DNA from: JAKVAV01 sp047632755
GTDB taxonomy: Bacteria > Bacteroidota > Bacteroidia > Flavobacteriales_D > Cryomorphaceae
Length of the DNA: 64,000 bases
Direction of reading: 5' to 3'
Assembly (NCBI GenBank): GCA_047632755.1
Contig: JBLIDT010000001.1
Coordinates: 62,001-126,000 of the forward strand
Under the pieces are notes generated by a model. It did not search any database, was not told the DNA's origin, and saw only the letters and a program-made list of their open reading frames with translations. The position numbers were made by a program, and so were the translations under genes. Below, piece by piece: positions 15,717 to 24,918 of this stretch. Numbering within the stretch: position 1 is the stretch's first letter; the number at the start of each line of letters is the position of its first letter.

Positions 15717-16714
15717 CGTGCGAGTCGGTCGGCTAAAATTCTAATCTCTACAACTGGGGAGATTTTCTGGTAGATGATATTGTAAACTGCCTCCGCAATC
15801 GGCATATCCACTTCCATTTTTCGATTCAGGTCGTAGACACTTTGGGTGGCGTAATAGCCTTCTGCTACCATGTCCATTTCCAGATGGGCAGTTTTAACAG
15901 AATACCCCTTACCAAGCATATAACCGAATGAACGATTTCGCGAAAACTTGGAATAGCCCGTAACCAATAAATCCCCCAAGTAAGCGGGCTCTTTTACATC
16001 ACGGTGAAAGGGATTGATCGCGTCGAGAAAGCGCTCCATCTCCATAATGGCTGCCGACATCAAGATAGCCTGAAAATTATCTCCATAGCCGAGTCCTCCG
16101 CAAACTCCAGAGGCAATGGCGTAAATATTTTTGAGAACTGCGGCAATTTCAGCTCCGAAAAGATCTTCACTTATGCTTGTTTTCATAAACCGAGCTGAAA
16201 GCATTTCGGCCATCATTTTAGCGTTGCCTTCGTCCATGCAGGCCAAAGTGAGGTAAGACAGTCGCTCCATGGCTACCTCTTCTGCGTGACAGGGTCCACA
16301 AATTACTCCGATATTATCGTAAGGAAGCCCAAACTCTTTGTTGAAGTAGCGCGCAGGAATAGATTGTGCTTCGGGAATGATCCCCTTGATAGCCGAAAAA
16401 ACAACCTTTCCGCTAAAATCGGAAGCGGTTAATTCCTTCAGAGAATCGTGCACAAAAGCAGAAGGAATGGCTACGATTAAGACATCTGATCTTTTAACGA
16501 TCTCTTTGACGTCTGTAGATAAATGAAGTTTATCCGTGTCGAACTGAACAGCCCTAAGGTAGTTCGGATTGTGATTAAACTTCTTGATGTGATTAACAGC
16601 ATCCTGATTTCTCATCCACCAATTGAGGTGGCTGTTTTTTTCGGAAAGCACTTTTGCAAGGGCTGTAGCCCATGAACCTCCTCCAATTACTCCAATACGT
16701 TTCTCGTTTGCCAT
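15713..16714 (-). CDS. gpsA: Glycerol-3-phosphate dehydrogenase [NAD(P)+]
   Basis: 333 aa from the ATG at 16714 (MANEKRIGVIGGGSWATAL); an in-frame ATG at 16807 would add 31 unconserved residues. GpsA reduces dihydroxyacetone phosphate to sn-glycerol-3-phosphate for phospholipid synthesis. The Rossmann motif GVIGGGSWATALA, the catalytic lysine in FSAIKGI and the GLGYGDNFQAILM block are present. It converges with uvrC (4-nt overlap using a shared TTAA) and diverges from the HEAT-cyclophilin lipoprotein gene. Confidence 0.95.
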   Translation of the reverse strand: MANEKRIGVIGGGSWATALAKVLSEKNSHLNWWMRNQDAVNHIKKFNHNPNYLRAVQFDTDKLHLSTDVKEIVKRSDVLIVAIPSAFVHDSLKELTASDFSGKVVFSAIKGIIPEAQSIPARYFNKEFGLPYDNIGVICGPCHAEEVAMERLSYLTLACMDEGNAKMMAEMLSARFMKTSISEDLFGAEIAAVLKNIYAIASGVCGGLGYGDNFQAILMSAAIMEMERFLDAINPFHRDVKEPAYLGDLLVTGYSKFSRNRSFGYMLGKGYSVKTAHLEMDMVAEGYYATQSVYDLNRKMEVDMPIAEAVYNIIYQKISPVVEIRILADRLAR

Positions 16715-16764
16715 TTTTTTCGCGATCGTTAAAGATAGGAATGTTCTTAGATTCGAATTTTTAA

Positions 16765-18672
16765 ATGAACCTGCATATGAGCATCCATAAATTACTGGTT
16801 TTTTCAACCTTATTATTGTTCATCATTGCCTCATGTGGCGAGCACAATGAGCAACCCAAAAAGCAAAGCGTTTTTGAAGACGCAACGATTGTCGCTATCT
16901 ACGATTTGGCTCATCGAGGTGATACGACATCTCTCTATCAATATGCACTATCGGAGACCGCTGCCTACCGCATGGCGTATGCCCGACTTATGGGGTCCGT
17001 TCTTCCCGAAAAGGCTCCCAAAGAACTGGAAGATTTACTAATGGACCCTATCCCTTATGTAAGGCTATACGCTGCTTTCGCTGTGGGTCAGATTGGCAAT
17101 GAAAAATCTCTTCCCGCCTTGGACAAGGCTTTCAAGAAAGCCACCATTCCAGAAATTAAGGCAGAATTCTTAGAAGCCATTGGTAAATGTGCCGATGCCA
17201 ATGCTATGGATTTTTTGGTGACGCAAAATCCAAATACAGCGATTGAAGAATCAGGAAAAATCTGGGGGATTTATCGAGGAATGCTCAAAGGTCAATTAAA
17301 AGAAGAACACTTGGAAATAGTCGTTGCTCACCTGAACTCCCAAGAGGATGAAACTCGACTGGCTGTGGCCAATATTCTCTCCAGACAAAAAGATTTTGAC
17401 CTTTCTGCTTTCGCCGAAGCAATCTACAATAAGACCTTAGAAGAGAAGATTCCTGAAGTAAAAGCAACCCTAGGTTTCGCTTTGGCAAAGACCGAATTTG
17501 CGGAGAAATTTGCGCTGGGCGTCCTAAAATCTGACGACAGCCCGATTCTCAGAACGGTTGGTCTCTTAACGCTGCCCAATCCTCAAGAACATATAACTCT
17601 ATTGGAGGATGCCCTGATCAGCGAATCACCTTGGATAGCTATGACTGCGGCGAGAAAACTAACTGAAATTGACTCATTTATTCCATCTGTTTCTACCATC
17701 GGCGCAGCTCGAACAAGCACCATTCCAGAGGTGTGTTCTATCGTAGCGCTTGCTTTGCTAAAAACGGATGCAAAAAAGGGAAAGGAGTTTTATAATGAGG
17801 CTTGGCAGAGACTGGGAAACCCCGTAAAGCGATCAGCCTTACTTGTAATATGGGCTGAATTCCCAGAAGGGCTAGACACATTAGAAACGTATCTGTTTGA
17901 AGATGGGCCTTTAGGAACGTCAGCCACAACTGCCTATTTAGCCGGGCTGGAGATCTACCCAGAATGGAATGAAAACTTTGTAGGTTTTGCAGATCGAGCC
18001 TTCAGCGAGGGCCATTTTTCGCAGAGCTATCTCTTCGCTGAGGCATTGAGAACACCCAACAGAAAAAAGCTGATTTCATCAGAAATACTCCTAGATGTAT
18101 TGGAAAAATTCAGCCAGCCAGAATTAGTGGAAGGCTATCAAGCTATTGCTACCACATTGAAAGAAAACTACGGAATTGAAAAGCCTCCACTTCCGATCGA
18201 GCACCCACCAATAGATTGGGAAATGGTCAAATCTCTTGGTCAAAAACCAACACTTTCTCTATACGTTGCAGGAGAAGAATACCAAATCAGTCTAGTGCCA
18301 GAAGATGCACCTTCGAGTGTTTCTCATCTCGCCAATTTGGCAAAAGCAGGCTTTTACGACGGCACCTTTTTTCATAGAATCGTTCCAGGTTTTGTAAGCC
18401 AAGGCGGCGGCCCAAGAGGTGATGGCTACGGAAGCGAAGATCACACCCTACGATCAGAGTTCTCTCCGCTTAAATATGGAAAAGGAGTAGTAGGATTGGC
18501 CTCAGCGGGCAAAGACACCGAAAGCTGCCAATTCTTTTTCACTCATCTTCCCACGCCGCACTTGGATGGTCGCTACACCATTATTGGGGCTACTGAAAAC
18601 GACATTTCAGACATAGAAACAGGAGCAAGAATCGATTCAATGAGGATTAAGCTCGTCAACTTTGAAATGTAA
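16765..18672 (+). CDS. Lipoprotein with HEAT-like repeats and a C-terminal cyclophilin domain
   Basis: 635 aa (631 if the ATG at 16777 is used). A lipoprotein signal peptide ends in LLFIIASC, so the protein should be lipidated in the cell envelope. Residues about 60-450 form alpha-helical HEAT-like repeats (e.g. LLMDPIPYVRLYAAFAVGQI). Residues about 490-635 form a cyclophilin-type peptidyl-prolyl isomerase with FFHRIVPGFVSQGGGPRGDG and FFFTHLPTPHLDGRYTIIG. It is likely a periplasmic folding factor using the HEAT solenoid as a docking platform. A second, simple cyclophilin lies at 35684. Confidence 0.87.
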   Translation: MNLHMSIHKLLVFSTLLLFIIASCGEHNEQPKKQSVFEDATIVAIYDLAHRGDTTSLYQYALSETAAYRMAYARLMGSVLPEKAPKELEDLLMDPIPYVRLYAAFAVGQIGNEKSLPALDKAFKKATIPEIKAEFLEAIGKCADANAMDFLVTQNPNTAIEESGKIWGIYRGMLKGQLKEEHLEIVVAHLNSQEDETRLAVANILSRQKDFDLSAFAEAIYNKTLEEKIPEVKATLGFALAKTEFAEKFALGVLKSDDSPILRTVGLLTLPNPQEHITLLEDALISESPWIAMTAARKLTEIDSFIPSVSTIGAARTSTIPEVCSIVALALLKTDAKKGKEFYNEAWQRLGNPVKRSALLVIWAEFPEGLDTLETYLFEDGPLGTSATTAYLAGLEIYPEWNENFVGFADRAFSEGHFSQSYLFAEALRTPNRKKLISSEILLDVLEKFSQPELVEGYQAIATTLKENYGIEKPPLPIEHPPIDWEMVKSLGQKPTLSLYVAGEEYQISLVPEDAPSSVSHLANLAKAGFYDGTFFHRIVPGFVSQGGGPRGDGYGSEDHTLRSEFSPLKYGKGVVGLASAGKDTESCQFFFTHLPTPHLDGRYTIIGATENDISDIETGARIDSMRIKLVNFEM

Positions 18673-18736
18673 CCCCGAGAGTTGATTCCCCGTTAAAGAG
18701 CCACCCCTTATCTATCTAACGATTAAAGATAGATTT

Positions 18737-18976
18737 ATGAATATTTCTGAACTTACTGAGCTCTCCTCCTCTGAACTACGTGTTGTAAGCAAAAAGAATC
18801 TTTGCTTTTTCGCATTTATGACCGCTCTTGACTTAGCCCTGTTTTACTACAGCTTATTTATGGATCAATGGCTTACCATGTTTTTATCACTGGGTTTTTT
18901 CATCGCCTGTTTGGCGCTACACGACAACTATCAGTTTACGCGCGATTTGGCAATAGTAGCCGAAACAGTCGACTAA
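18737..18976 (+). CDS. Small hypothetical membrane protein (79 aa)
   Basis: A hydrophilic N-terminus (SELTELSSSELRVVSKKN) is followed by two hydrophobic segments (about 22-40 and 45-61) with a short turn between them and a charged C-terminus. No family is recognised. It lies between the cyclophilin lipoprotein and lysS, and its stop overlaps the lysS stop by 4 nt on the opposite strand. Start at ATG 18737. Codon use resembles its neighbours. Confidence 0.6.
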   Translation: MNISELTELSSSELRVVSKKNLCFFAFMTALDLALFYYSLFMDQWLTMFLSLGFFIACLALHDNYQFTRDLAIVAETVD

Positions 18977-20703
18977 AGCTCTGCCCAGGTTTTCACCTCA
19001 TCGAGAAGTAAAGCGGGAATATCCAACTTGTTCTTCTTTCGAAAACCATTTAGCTTCTGGTGAAGGACGGTAGCTTTTTCTTGGGTCAGACTCTCAACAG
19101 TAGCATAGCCTGCTTGCATGGCAATTTCAGCCCAATTGGGTGGCATACCTGCTTTTACAAAATCTTCTACTGTATCCACTTTCGCCACTTTTTCGGGGCG
19201 CATTTGTGGGAAAAAGAGAACTTCTTGAATCGAGACATTGTTGGTTAACAACATAACCAAGCGATCGATTCCAATTCCTAGTCCTGACGTTGGGGGCATT
19301 CCATATTCGAGAGCTCGCAAGAAATCGTTGTCGATGAACATTGCCTCGTCATCTCCGCTTTTCGATAAATTCAATTGCTCTTCAAAACGCCCTCTTTGAT
19401 CTATTGGGTCGTTCAGCTCAGTATAGGCATTGGCTATCTCCTTTCCATCTATGATCAGTTCAAATCGCTCTGTCAGTTCGGGGTTGTCACGGTGCTTCTT
19501 GCAAAGGGGAGACATTTCTATCGGGTAATCGGTAATGAAAGTCGGCTGAATTAATTGGCCTTCGCACTTCTCCCCAAAAATCTCATCGATCAATTTTCCT
19601 TTTCCCATTGAGGAATCAGTATCCACGCCAATATCGTCGCAAACCTTTCTCAGTTCAGCTTCGCCCATTCCCGCTATATCCACACCGGTGAATTCCTTAA
19701 TAGCGTCGATCATAGTAAGCCTGCGGAAGGGTGCTTTGAACGAAATGGTTTTATCCCCCGCTTTCAAATCGGTCGTCCCGTTCACCTCTTGAGCTACTTT
19801 TTCGAGGGTGTTCTCCGTGAACTCCATCATCCACTTGTAGTCCTTATAAGCCACGTAGATTTCCATCATCGTAAACTCAGGATTGTGTGTGCGATCCATT
19901 CCCTCGTTTCGAAAGTCTTTGGCAAACTCGTACACTCCTTCAAAACCACCAACGATCAACCTTTTCAGGTAAAGTTCATTGGCAATTCTCAAATAGAGTG
20001 GGATGTCCAAAGCATTGTGATGGGTAATGAAAGGACGCGCGGCGGCCCCTCCAGGAATTGGTTGCAAAATCGGCGTTTCCACTTCGAGGTATCCAGCATC
20101 ATTGAAGGCCCGTCTCATGGTATCCACCACTCTCGTGCGCTTCACGAATGTATCACGAACTTTTGGGTTCAAAATTAAGTCCACATAGCGTTGGCGGTAA
20201 CGCTGCTCTGGGTCAGTAAAGGCATCGTAAACTTTGCCTTGGTCATTCGTTTTCGGAAAAGGCAATGGTTTAATCGACTTGCTAAGAAGAGTAAACTTCT
20301 CAACGTTTATGGATATCTCTCCAACTTGTGTTCTGAAAACATGGCCTTCCACAGCAATGTAATCTCCACGGTCGATCAATTTTTTGAAAAGGTCGTTGTA
20401 AAGTGACTTATCTTCTCCAGGACAGATTTCATCGCGATTGAAATAAAGTTGAATCTTTCCCGATTGATCTTGGATTTCAGCAAATGAGGCTTTACCCATT
20501 ATGCGCTTACCCATGAGCCGACCTGCAAGTTTCACATCCTTCCAATTTTCACTATTCTCCTCAGTAAAATCCTTCTTTATCTCCCCAGCAGTATGAGTTA
20601 CCACTACCTCTTCGGGTGGATATGGATCGATACCCATTTTACGTATCGCATCGAGTGATTGACGACGGATTAATTCTTGCTCATTCAGTTGCTGTGCGGC
20701 CAT
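18973..20703 (-). CDS. lysS: Lysyl-tRNA synthetase, class II
   Basis: 576 aa; charges tRNA-Lys. The N-terminal OB-fold anticodon domain includes WKDVKLAGRLMGKRIMGKAS. Class II motif 2 is FAKDFRNEGMDRTHNPEFT and motif 3 is GLGIGIDRLVMLL. The 70-residue C-terminal extension (VAKVDTVEDFVKAGMPPNWA onward) after the catalytic core is common in Bacteroidota LysS. A TATCTTTG -7-like element lies 17-24 nt upstream on the minus strand, without a clear -33 partner. Confidence 0.96.
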   Translation of the reverse strand: MAAQQLNEQELIRRQSLDAIRKMGIDPYPPEEVVVTHTAGEIKKDFTEENSENWKDVKLAGRLMGKRIMGKASFAEIQDQSGKIQLYFNRDEICPGEDKSLYNDLFKKLIDRGDYIAVEGHVFRTQVGEISINVEKFTLLSKSIKPLPFPKTNDQGKVYDAFTDPEQRYRQRYVDLILNPKVRDTFVKRTRVVDTMRRAFNDAGYLEVETPILQPIPGGAAARPFITHHNALDIPLYLRIANELYLKRLIVGGFEGVYEFAKDFRNEGMDRTHNPEFTMMEIYVAYKDYKWMMEFTENTLEKVAQEVNGTTDLKAGDKTISFKAPFRRLTMIDAIKEFTGVDIAGMGEAELRKVCDDIGVDTDSSMGKGKLIDEIFGEKCEGQLIQPTFITDYPIEMSPLCKKHRDNPELTERFELIIDGKEIANAYTELNDPIDQRGRFEEQLNLSKSGDDEAMFIDNDFLRALEYGMPPTSGLGIGIDRLVMLLTNNVSIQEVLFFPQMRPEKVAKVDTVEDFVKAGMPPNWAEIAMQAGYATVESLTQEKATVLHQKLNGFRKKNKLDIPALLLDEVKTWAEL

Positions 20704-20798
20704 CTACAAAAAATTTTGGCAAAGATAATCAATTGACTTACTGCGTAACATTGGTATCTTCGGTCCGTTTAATGAGAAAATGATTTAAAGGAAAACGA

Positions 20799-21809
20799 AT
20801 GACAACACTAGAAGCTACTAAGGAAATGGAAAGGTTAATTGATGCATTTCCAGACAATATGCTCGAAGCGATTGAAATCGGCAAAAAGGCAGTCAACAAC
20901 TTTAAGCCACGCCCGGTAAAAAACGTCTTGATTTCTGGATTAGGCGGGTCTGGAATTGGTGGGAAATTTGCTTCTCAACTAGTTTGGGATCAGTGCACAG
21001 TCCCCATTCACGTAGTTAACGATTACCGCATTCCTGCTTGGGTTGGCGAAGACACCTTATTTGTAGCCTGCAGCTATAGCGGAAATACAGAGGAAACCTT
21101 AAACACATTGGCGGAAGCTATGGCAAAAGGCGCTTCCATTTCTTGCGTAACATCTGGCGGGAAACTCGAGCTTTTGGCTAGAGAGAATGACTTCAACATG
21201 ATTAAAATTCCTGGAGGACAGCCACCTCGGACTAGCTTCGGATACAATGCACTCCAGCAGCTTTTTATTCTTTCAGCTTACGGCTTGATCGAAAAGAACT
21301 TCGTGGATAATCTATCAGCAGCCGCACATCTTTTGAAAACAGAAGTTGGAACCATCAAAGCCGAAGGGGCAGTTATAGCCAAGAAGCTTGGAAATCGAAT
21401 TCCTGTAATTTACTCTGAAACGTACTTTGAAGCAGTCGCGGTAAGATTTCGTCAGCAAATCAATGAAAACGCAAAGACGCTGTGCTGGCATCACACCCTT
21501 CCAGAAATGAACCACAACGAGCTGGTATCGTGGGCTGGTGGAAGCAAGGATTATGCGGTGCTGATGATTCGCACACCCGAAGATCATCCAGGTACAGCAG
21601 AGCGAATGGATTTAAGCAAAGAAATCATCGCGCGCTACACGGATATCATGATTGAACTTAAGCCAAAAGGTGCTTCACGTATCGAAATGGTTTACTACCT
21701 CATTCATCTTGCCGACTGGATTTCTTTTTACATGGCAGTCGAAAAAGACGTAGATCCAATCGAGATTGACGTCATCGATTACTTCAAAGCCCAACTCGCA
21801 AAAGGTTGA
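20799..21809 (+). CDS. Bifunctional phosphoglucose/phosphomannose isomerase (SIS domain)
   Basis: 336 aa with two SIS domains. The first has LISGLGGSGIGGKFASQL (44-61) and VACSYSGNTEETL; the C-terminal part carries the WHHTLPEMNHNELVSW block that marks the Pgi/Pmi subfamily rather than ordinary Pgi. It interconverts fructose-6-P with glucose-6-P or mannose-6-P, supplying glycolysis and sugar-nucleotide synthesis. It is followed by lipB with a 4-nt overlap. Confidence 0.88.
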   Translation: MTTLEATKEMERLIDAFPDNMLEAIEIGKKAVNNFKPRPVKNVLISGLGGSGIGGKFASQLVWDQCTVPIHVVNDYRIPAWVGEDTLFVACSYSGNTEETLNTLAEAMAKGASISCVTSGGKLELLARENDFNMIKIPGGQPPRTSFGYNALQQLFILSAYGLIEKNFVDNLSAAAHLLKTEVGTIKAEGAVIAKKLGNRIPVIYSETYFEAVAVRFRQQINENAKTLCWHHTLPEMNHNELVSWAGGSKDYAVLMIRTPEDHPGTAERMDLSKEIIARYTDIMIELKPKGASRIEMVYYLIHLADWISFYMAVEKDVDPIEIDVIDYFKAQLAKG

Positions 21810-22519
21810 AAAAAGAACTTCCGAAAGTTCAATTGATTGAAGCCGGGCTAAAGGGCTATCAGGATACTTGGGATTATCAGGAAGAGCTTTTCTCCAGTGT
21901 TGTTCAGCGAAAAATTGAGATGCGGAAAACGGGTGAACAAGAGCCTGTTCCCAGCAATTACTTAATTTTCGTTGAGCATCCGCATGTTTATACTTTGGGT
22001 AAAAGTGGTAAGCTCGAAAACCTCCTCCTTAACCAAAAGGAGCTGGAGGAGAAGGGTATAGAGTATTTTAAAATCAACCGTGGTGGTGATATCACCTACC
22101 ACGGCCCTGGTCAAATCGTAGCTTATCCCATCATCGATTTGGATCAATTCTTCACCGACATCCACAAGTATTTGCGCTACCTCGAGGAAGCGGTGATACT
22201 CACCTTAGCCGAATACGGAATCAAAGGAGAGCGATACGCTGGCCTGACGGGTGTTTGGCTCGATCCCGACATTCCCGAAAGAGCTCGGAAAATCTGCGCT
22301 CTCGGGGTGCGCTGTAGTCGCTGGGTCACCATGCATGGACTTGCCTTTAATGTAAACTCTCATTTGGAATACTTCAACAATATTATTCCCTGCGGCATCG
22401 ACGATAAAGCAGTGACCTCCATGGAAAAAGAATTGGAAAGAAAACTCGATTTTGACGAAGTGAAAGAAAAGCTTCAAAACCACCTGTCCGAATTATTCCA
22501 ATGGAAGCTTATTTCCTAA
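21806..22519 (+). CDS. lipB: Octanoyl-[ACP]:protein N-octanoyltransferase
   Basis: 237 aa; transfers octanoate from ACP to the lipoyl domains of dehydrogenase complexes. The family motif RGGDITYHGPGQIVAYPI is present, with the catalytic cysteine and lysine in IIPCGIDDKAVTSM. The only sensible start is a TTG (21806-21808) overlapping the TGA of the upstream gene (TTGA), which suggests translational coupling. Confidence 0.93.
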   Translation: MKKELPKVQLIEAGLKGYQDTWDYQEELFSSVVQRKIEMRKTGEQEPVPSNYLIFVEHPHVYTLGKSGKLENLLLNQKELEEKGIEYFKINRGGDITYHGPGQIVAYPIIDLDQFFTDIHKYLRYLEEAVILTLAEYGIKGERYAGLTGVWLDPDIPERARKICALGVRCSRWVTMHGLAFNVNSHLEYFNNIIPCGIDDKAVTSMEKELERKLDFDEVKEKLQNHLSELFQWKLIS

Positions 22520-22541
22520 TTTTGCCTTAAACTTAATTTAA

Positions 22542-22949
22542 GTGATAAAAGACATTGAAACTCCCAAGGTAGAAGACATTGCCTTGGCAGCCGTGCTGGA
22601 GATCAATCCCGAGTCGGGATTGGACGAATGGAACATTTACCTAATTAACCTCAAGGAAGTTGAAATCGTCAATGTATTGGTGGCTTCGCGAGGATACGGG
22701 GTGATTAAGAAAGAGAAGGTTGAGACCTCGCAACTTCGCCATCATGTAGAAGCAATTCCGCCTCAAAGCTACGCGAAGATTGAGCCGATTATGGACGACC
22801 TATTTCCTTTGAACAATCAATATTGGGTGAGTTTTTACATCGACAGGGAAATATTCGACAAGAAATACGTTTTCCTAGCGGAGTCTATCCAAAAAGAGAA
22901 CACCACTGAAATTCCCTTAATGGGACAAAAAGGAGTTTTACTGAAATGA
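22542..22949 (+). CDS. Conserved Bacteroidota protein of unknown function (135 aa)
   Basis: Starts with GTG at 22542, 22 nt after lipB. Visible conserved-looking blocks are ETPKVEDIALAAVLE near the start, VASRGYGVIKKEKVETSQLR, HHVEAIPPQSYAKIEPIMDD and YWVSFYIDREIFDKKYVFL. I recall close relatives across Bacteroidota, sometimes mis-named as a phenylalanyl-tRNA synthetase alpha subunit; nothing synthetase-like is present. Its stop overlaps the cvpA start by 4 nt (ATGA). Confidence 0.8.
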   Translation: MIKDIETPKVEDIALAAVLEINPESGLDEWNIYLINLKEVEIVNVLVASRGYGVIKKEKVETSQLRHHVEAIPPQSYAKIEPIMDDLFPLNNQYWVSFYIDREIFDKKYVFLAESIQKENTTEIPLMGQKGVLLK

Positions 22950-23485
22950 TACTCGACATCTGTATTCTTCTGCCCGTTTTATGGGGAATGTTCAAAGGGT
23001 TCAAACGCGGTTTGATCATTGAGCTTTGCACGCTGATGGCTTTGATTCTGGGGGTTTATGGAGCAGCCACCTTTGGAGAAATGGGCAGCGAATACCTGCG
23101 CGAAACGTTCAATACTGACCCGAGAGTGAGCGGAGTTTTGGGATTCGCCCTTCTCTTCATCATCATCGTTATCTTGGTCTTCATTTTTGGAAAAATTCTA
23201 GAAGGCCTCATCAAACTTGTGGCTCTTGGCTTGGTCAACAAACTCTTCGGGCTTCTTTTCGGCGGATTAAAGTTTCTCCTTATTCTGGGCGGACTCCTCT
23301 ACTTGGTCGATGGTTTCCCGCTTACGGAAGACTTAATTCCTGCCAAAGAAAAAGCCGACTCACATCTATATGAGCCAGCTTCTGAATTGCTTCCTTATAT
23401 CTATCCAGTTTTGTCCCATACCAAATGGAAAGATCAACTTGAAGATACCCTCGATGACATCAAGGAGGGAATTGATTTTAATTAG
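22946..23485 (+). CDS. cvpA: CvpA-family membrane protein
   Basis: 179 aa with four hydrophobic segments in the first 130 residues (LDICILLPVLWGMFKGFKRG; LMALILGVYGAATFG; VLGFALLFIIIVILVFIFG; LKFLLILGGLLYLVDGF) and a soluble C-terminus. The family is needed for colicin V production and cell-envelope integrity in E. coli; the molecular role is unclear. Its TAG stop lies inside the left end of an intergenic repeat shared with two other loci. Confidence 0.87.
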   Translation: MILDICILLPVLWGMFKGFKRGLIIELCTLMALILGVYGAATFGEMGSEYLRETFNTDPRVSGVLGFALLFIIIVILVFIFGKILEGLIKLVALGLVNKLFGLLFGGLKFLLILGGLLYLVDGFPLTEDLIPAKEKADSHLYEPASELLPYIYPVLSHTKWKDQLEDTLDDIKEGIDFN

Positions 23486-23634
23486 AGCTTGTCTACAAAG
23501 TCCATTATCTGCGTTCCACTTGTTTTAAAAACACTCATTGACGACAGTCAACTCCTTGGTTTCTTAAACTACGTGCGCCTTGCTAATGAACTTTTTTAAT
23601 CAGACTCTTGAGTGTCTCGACTGATTCTAATTAG
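23480..23634. repeat. Intergenic repeat, copy A (155 bp)
   Basis: Located between the convergent cvpA and pgk genes and overlapping both stop codons. It shares with copies at 31739 and 37426 a left block AGTCCATTATC-x-GCGTT, the core CTTGTTTTAAAAACA (23519-23533), AGTCAACTCCTT and the right end GATTCTAATTAG. The ends are imperfect inverted repeats (TAATTAGAG...GTC against TAATTAGAATCAGTC). Copy A is the shortest, lacking an internal segment present in B and C. Confidence 0.78.
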
Positions 23635-24821
23635 ACCTTAATCGCCGCGATACCGGGCAAAGTCTTCCCTTCCAAGTATTCCAGCATTGCTCCACCACCA
23701 GTGGATACATAGCTCACCTCATCGCTCAACCCAAACTTGTTGATGGCCGCCACAGAGTCTCCACCTCCTATGAGTGTGAATGCTCCATTCTTAGTAGCTT
23801 CCGCCAAGGCTTTAGCAACCTGAACGGTTCCTTTGGCAAAGTTTTCCATCTCAAAAACACCCATTGGCCCATTCCAAAGAATAACCTTGGAGCGTTTGAT
23901 CAACTCGCAAAAAGTCTCGATTGTTTTAGGCCCAATGTCCAGCCCCATCCATCCATCGGGAATTTCGGTAGTTGGACATACATCAGTGCTTGCGTCGTTT
24001 CGAAATTCGTCGGCAATCAGGGTATCCGATGGAATGTGAATGTTCACATTCTTTTCAGCCGCTCTTTTGTAAAGGTTTTTAGCTGTTTCCAAAAACTCCT
24101 CTTCGTAAAGGGAGTCTCCGATCTTTCCACCCTTGGCCTTAGCCATCGTATATGCCATTCCCCCGCCGATGATGATATCATTCACCTTATCGAGAAGATT
24201 CTCAACTACAGTAATTTTGGTGCTGATTTTGGCTCCGCCAATGATAGCTAATACAGGCTTTTCTTCGCTGTAAAGCGCGCGATCCATGTTCTCAATTTCA
24301 TTTTGAAGTAGTCGCCCAAACATCTTATCAGTTGGAAAAAACTTGGCCACGGTAGTTGTGGAAGCGTGCGCTCTGTGAGCTGTTCCAAAAGCATCGTTGA
24401 CGAAGCAATCGCCATGCCCGGCTAATTGCCCCGCAAAAAATTCATCGCCCTCCGTTTCTTCTTTGTGAAATCTCAGGTTTTCCAAAAGCAGCACTTGACC
24501 CGCTTTCAAATTTGACGATTGGCTTTTGGCTTCCTCGCCAATACAGTCTGAAGAGAATTCGACGTCTTTTCCCAACTTCTCTTTCAGGGTTCCAATAATG
24601 TGCTTCAAAGAAAACTTCTCATTCGCTTCTCCTTTCGGTCTTCCCAAGTGAGACATAAGAACCACGGAACCTCCTCCATCCAAAACCTTATGAATAGTAG
24701 GCAATGCCGCCTCAATTCTGGTAGCATCAGTCACTTCCATTTTTTCGTTTAGTGGCACATTGAAGTCCACGCGAATCAAGGCTCTCTTCTCTTTAAAATC
24801 GTAGTCGTCTATTCGAATCAT
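23631..24821 (-). CDS. pgk: Phosphoglycerate kinase
   Basis: 396 aa; glycolytic ATP-forming kinase converting 1,3-bisphosphoglycerate to 3-phosphoglycerate. N-terminal RALIRVDFNVPLNE, substrate-binding SHLGRPKG, and the C-terminal nucleotide region FTLIGGGDSVAAINKFG are intact. Its TAA stop lies in the right end of repeat copy A. A TATTTTTG -7-like element lies 18-25 nt upstream of the ATG on the minus strand. Confidence 0.97.
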   Translation of the reverse strand: MIRIDDYDFKEKRALIRVDFNVPLNEKMEVTDATRIEAALPTIHKVLDGGGSVVLMSHLGRPKGEANEKFSLKHIIGTLKEKLGKDVEFSSDCIGEEAKSQSSNLKAGQVLLLENLRFHKEETEGDEFFAGQLAGHGDCFVNDAFGTAHRAHASTTTVAKFFPTDKMFGRLLQNEIENMDRALYSEEKPVLAIIGGAKISTKITVVENLLDKVNDIIIGGGMAYTMAKAKGGKIGDSLYEEEFLETAKNLYKRAAEKNVNIHIPSDTLIADEFRNDASTDVCPTTEIPDGWMGLDIGPKTIETFCELIKRSKVILWNGPMGVFEMENFAKGTVQVAKALAEATKNGAFTLIGGGDSVAAINKFGLSDEVSYVSTGGGAMLEYLEGKTLPGIAAIKV

Positions 24822-24918
24822 TTGAATTGGCTTTGCCGCAAAAATAAGAATCTTCGCTATCCGATGGGTCGATAAGAGGTATGAATATTTCTACCTTTGA
24901 TCACTATAATAAACTGAA

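Noticed and set aside
22542..22949. Phenylalanyl-tRNA synthetase alpha subunit name for the 135-aa protein
   Set aside because: No class II synthetase motif is present and a genuine pheS lies at 36406-37425.
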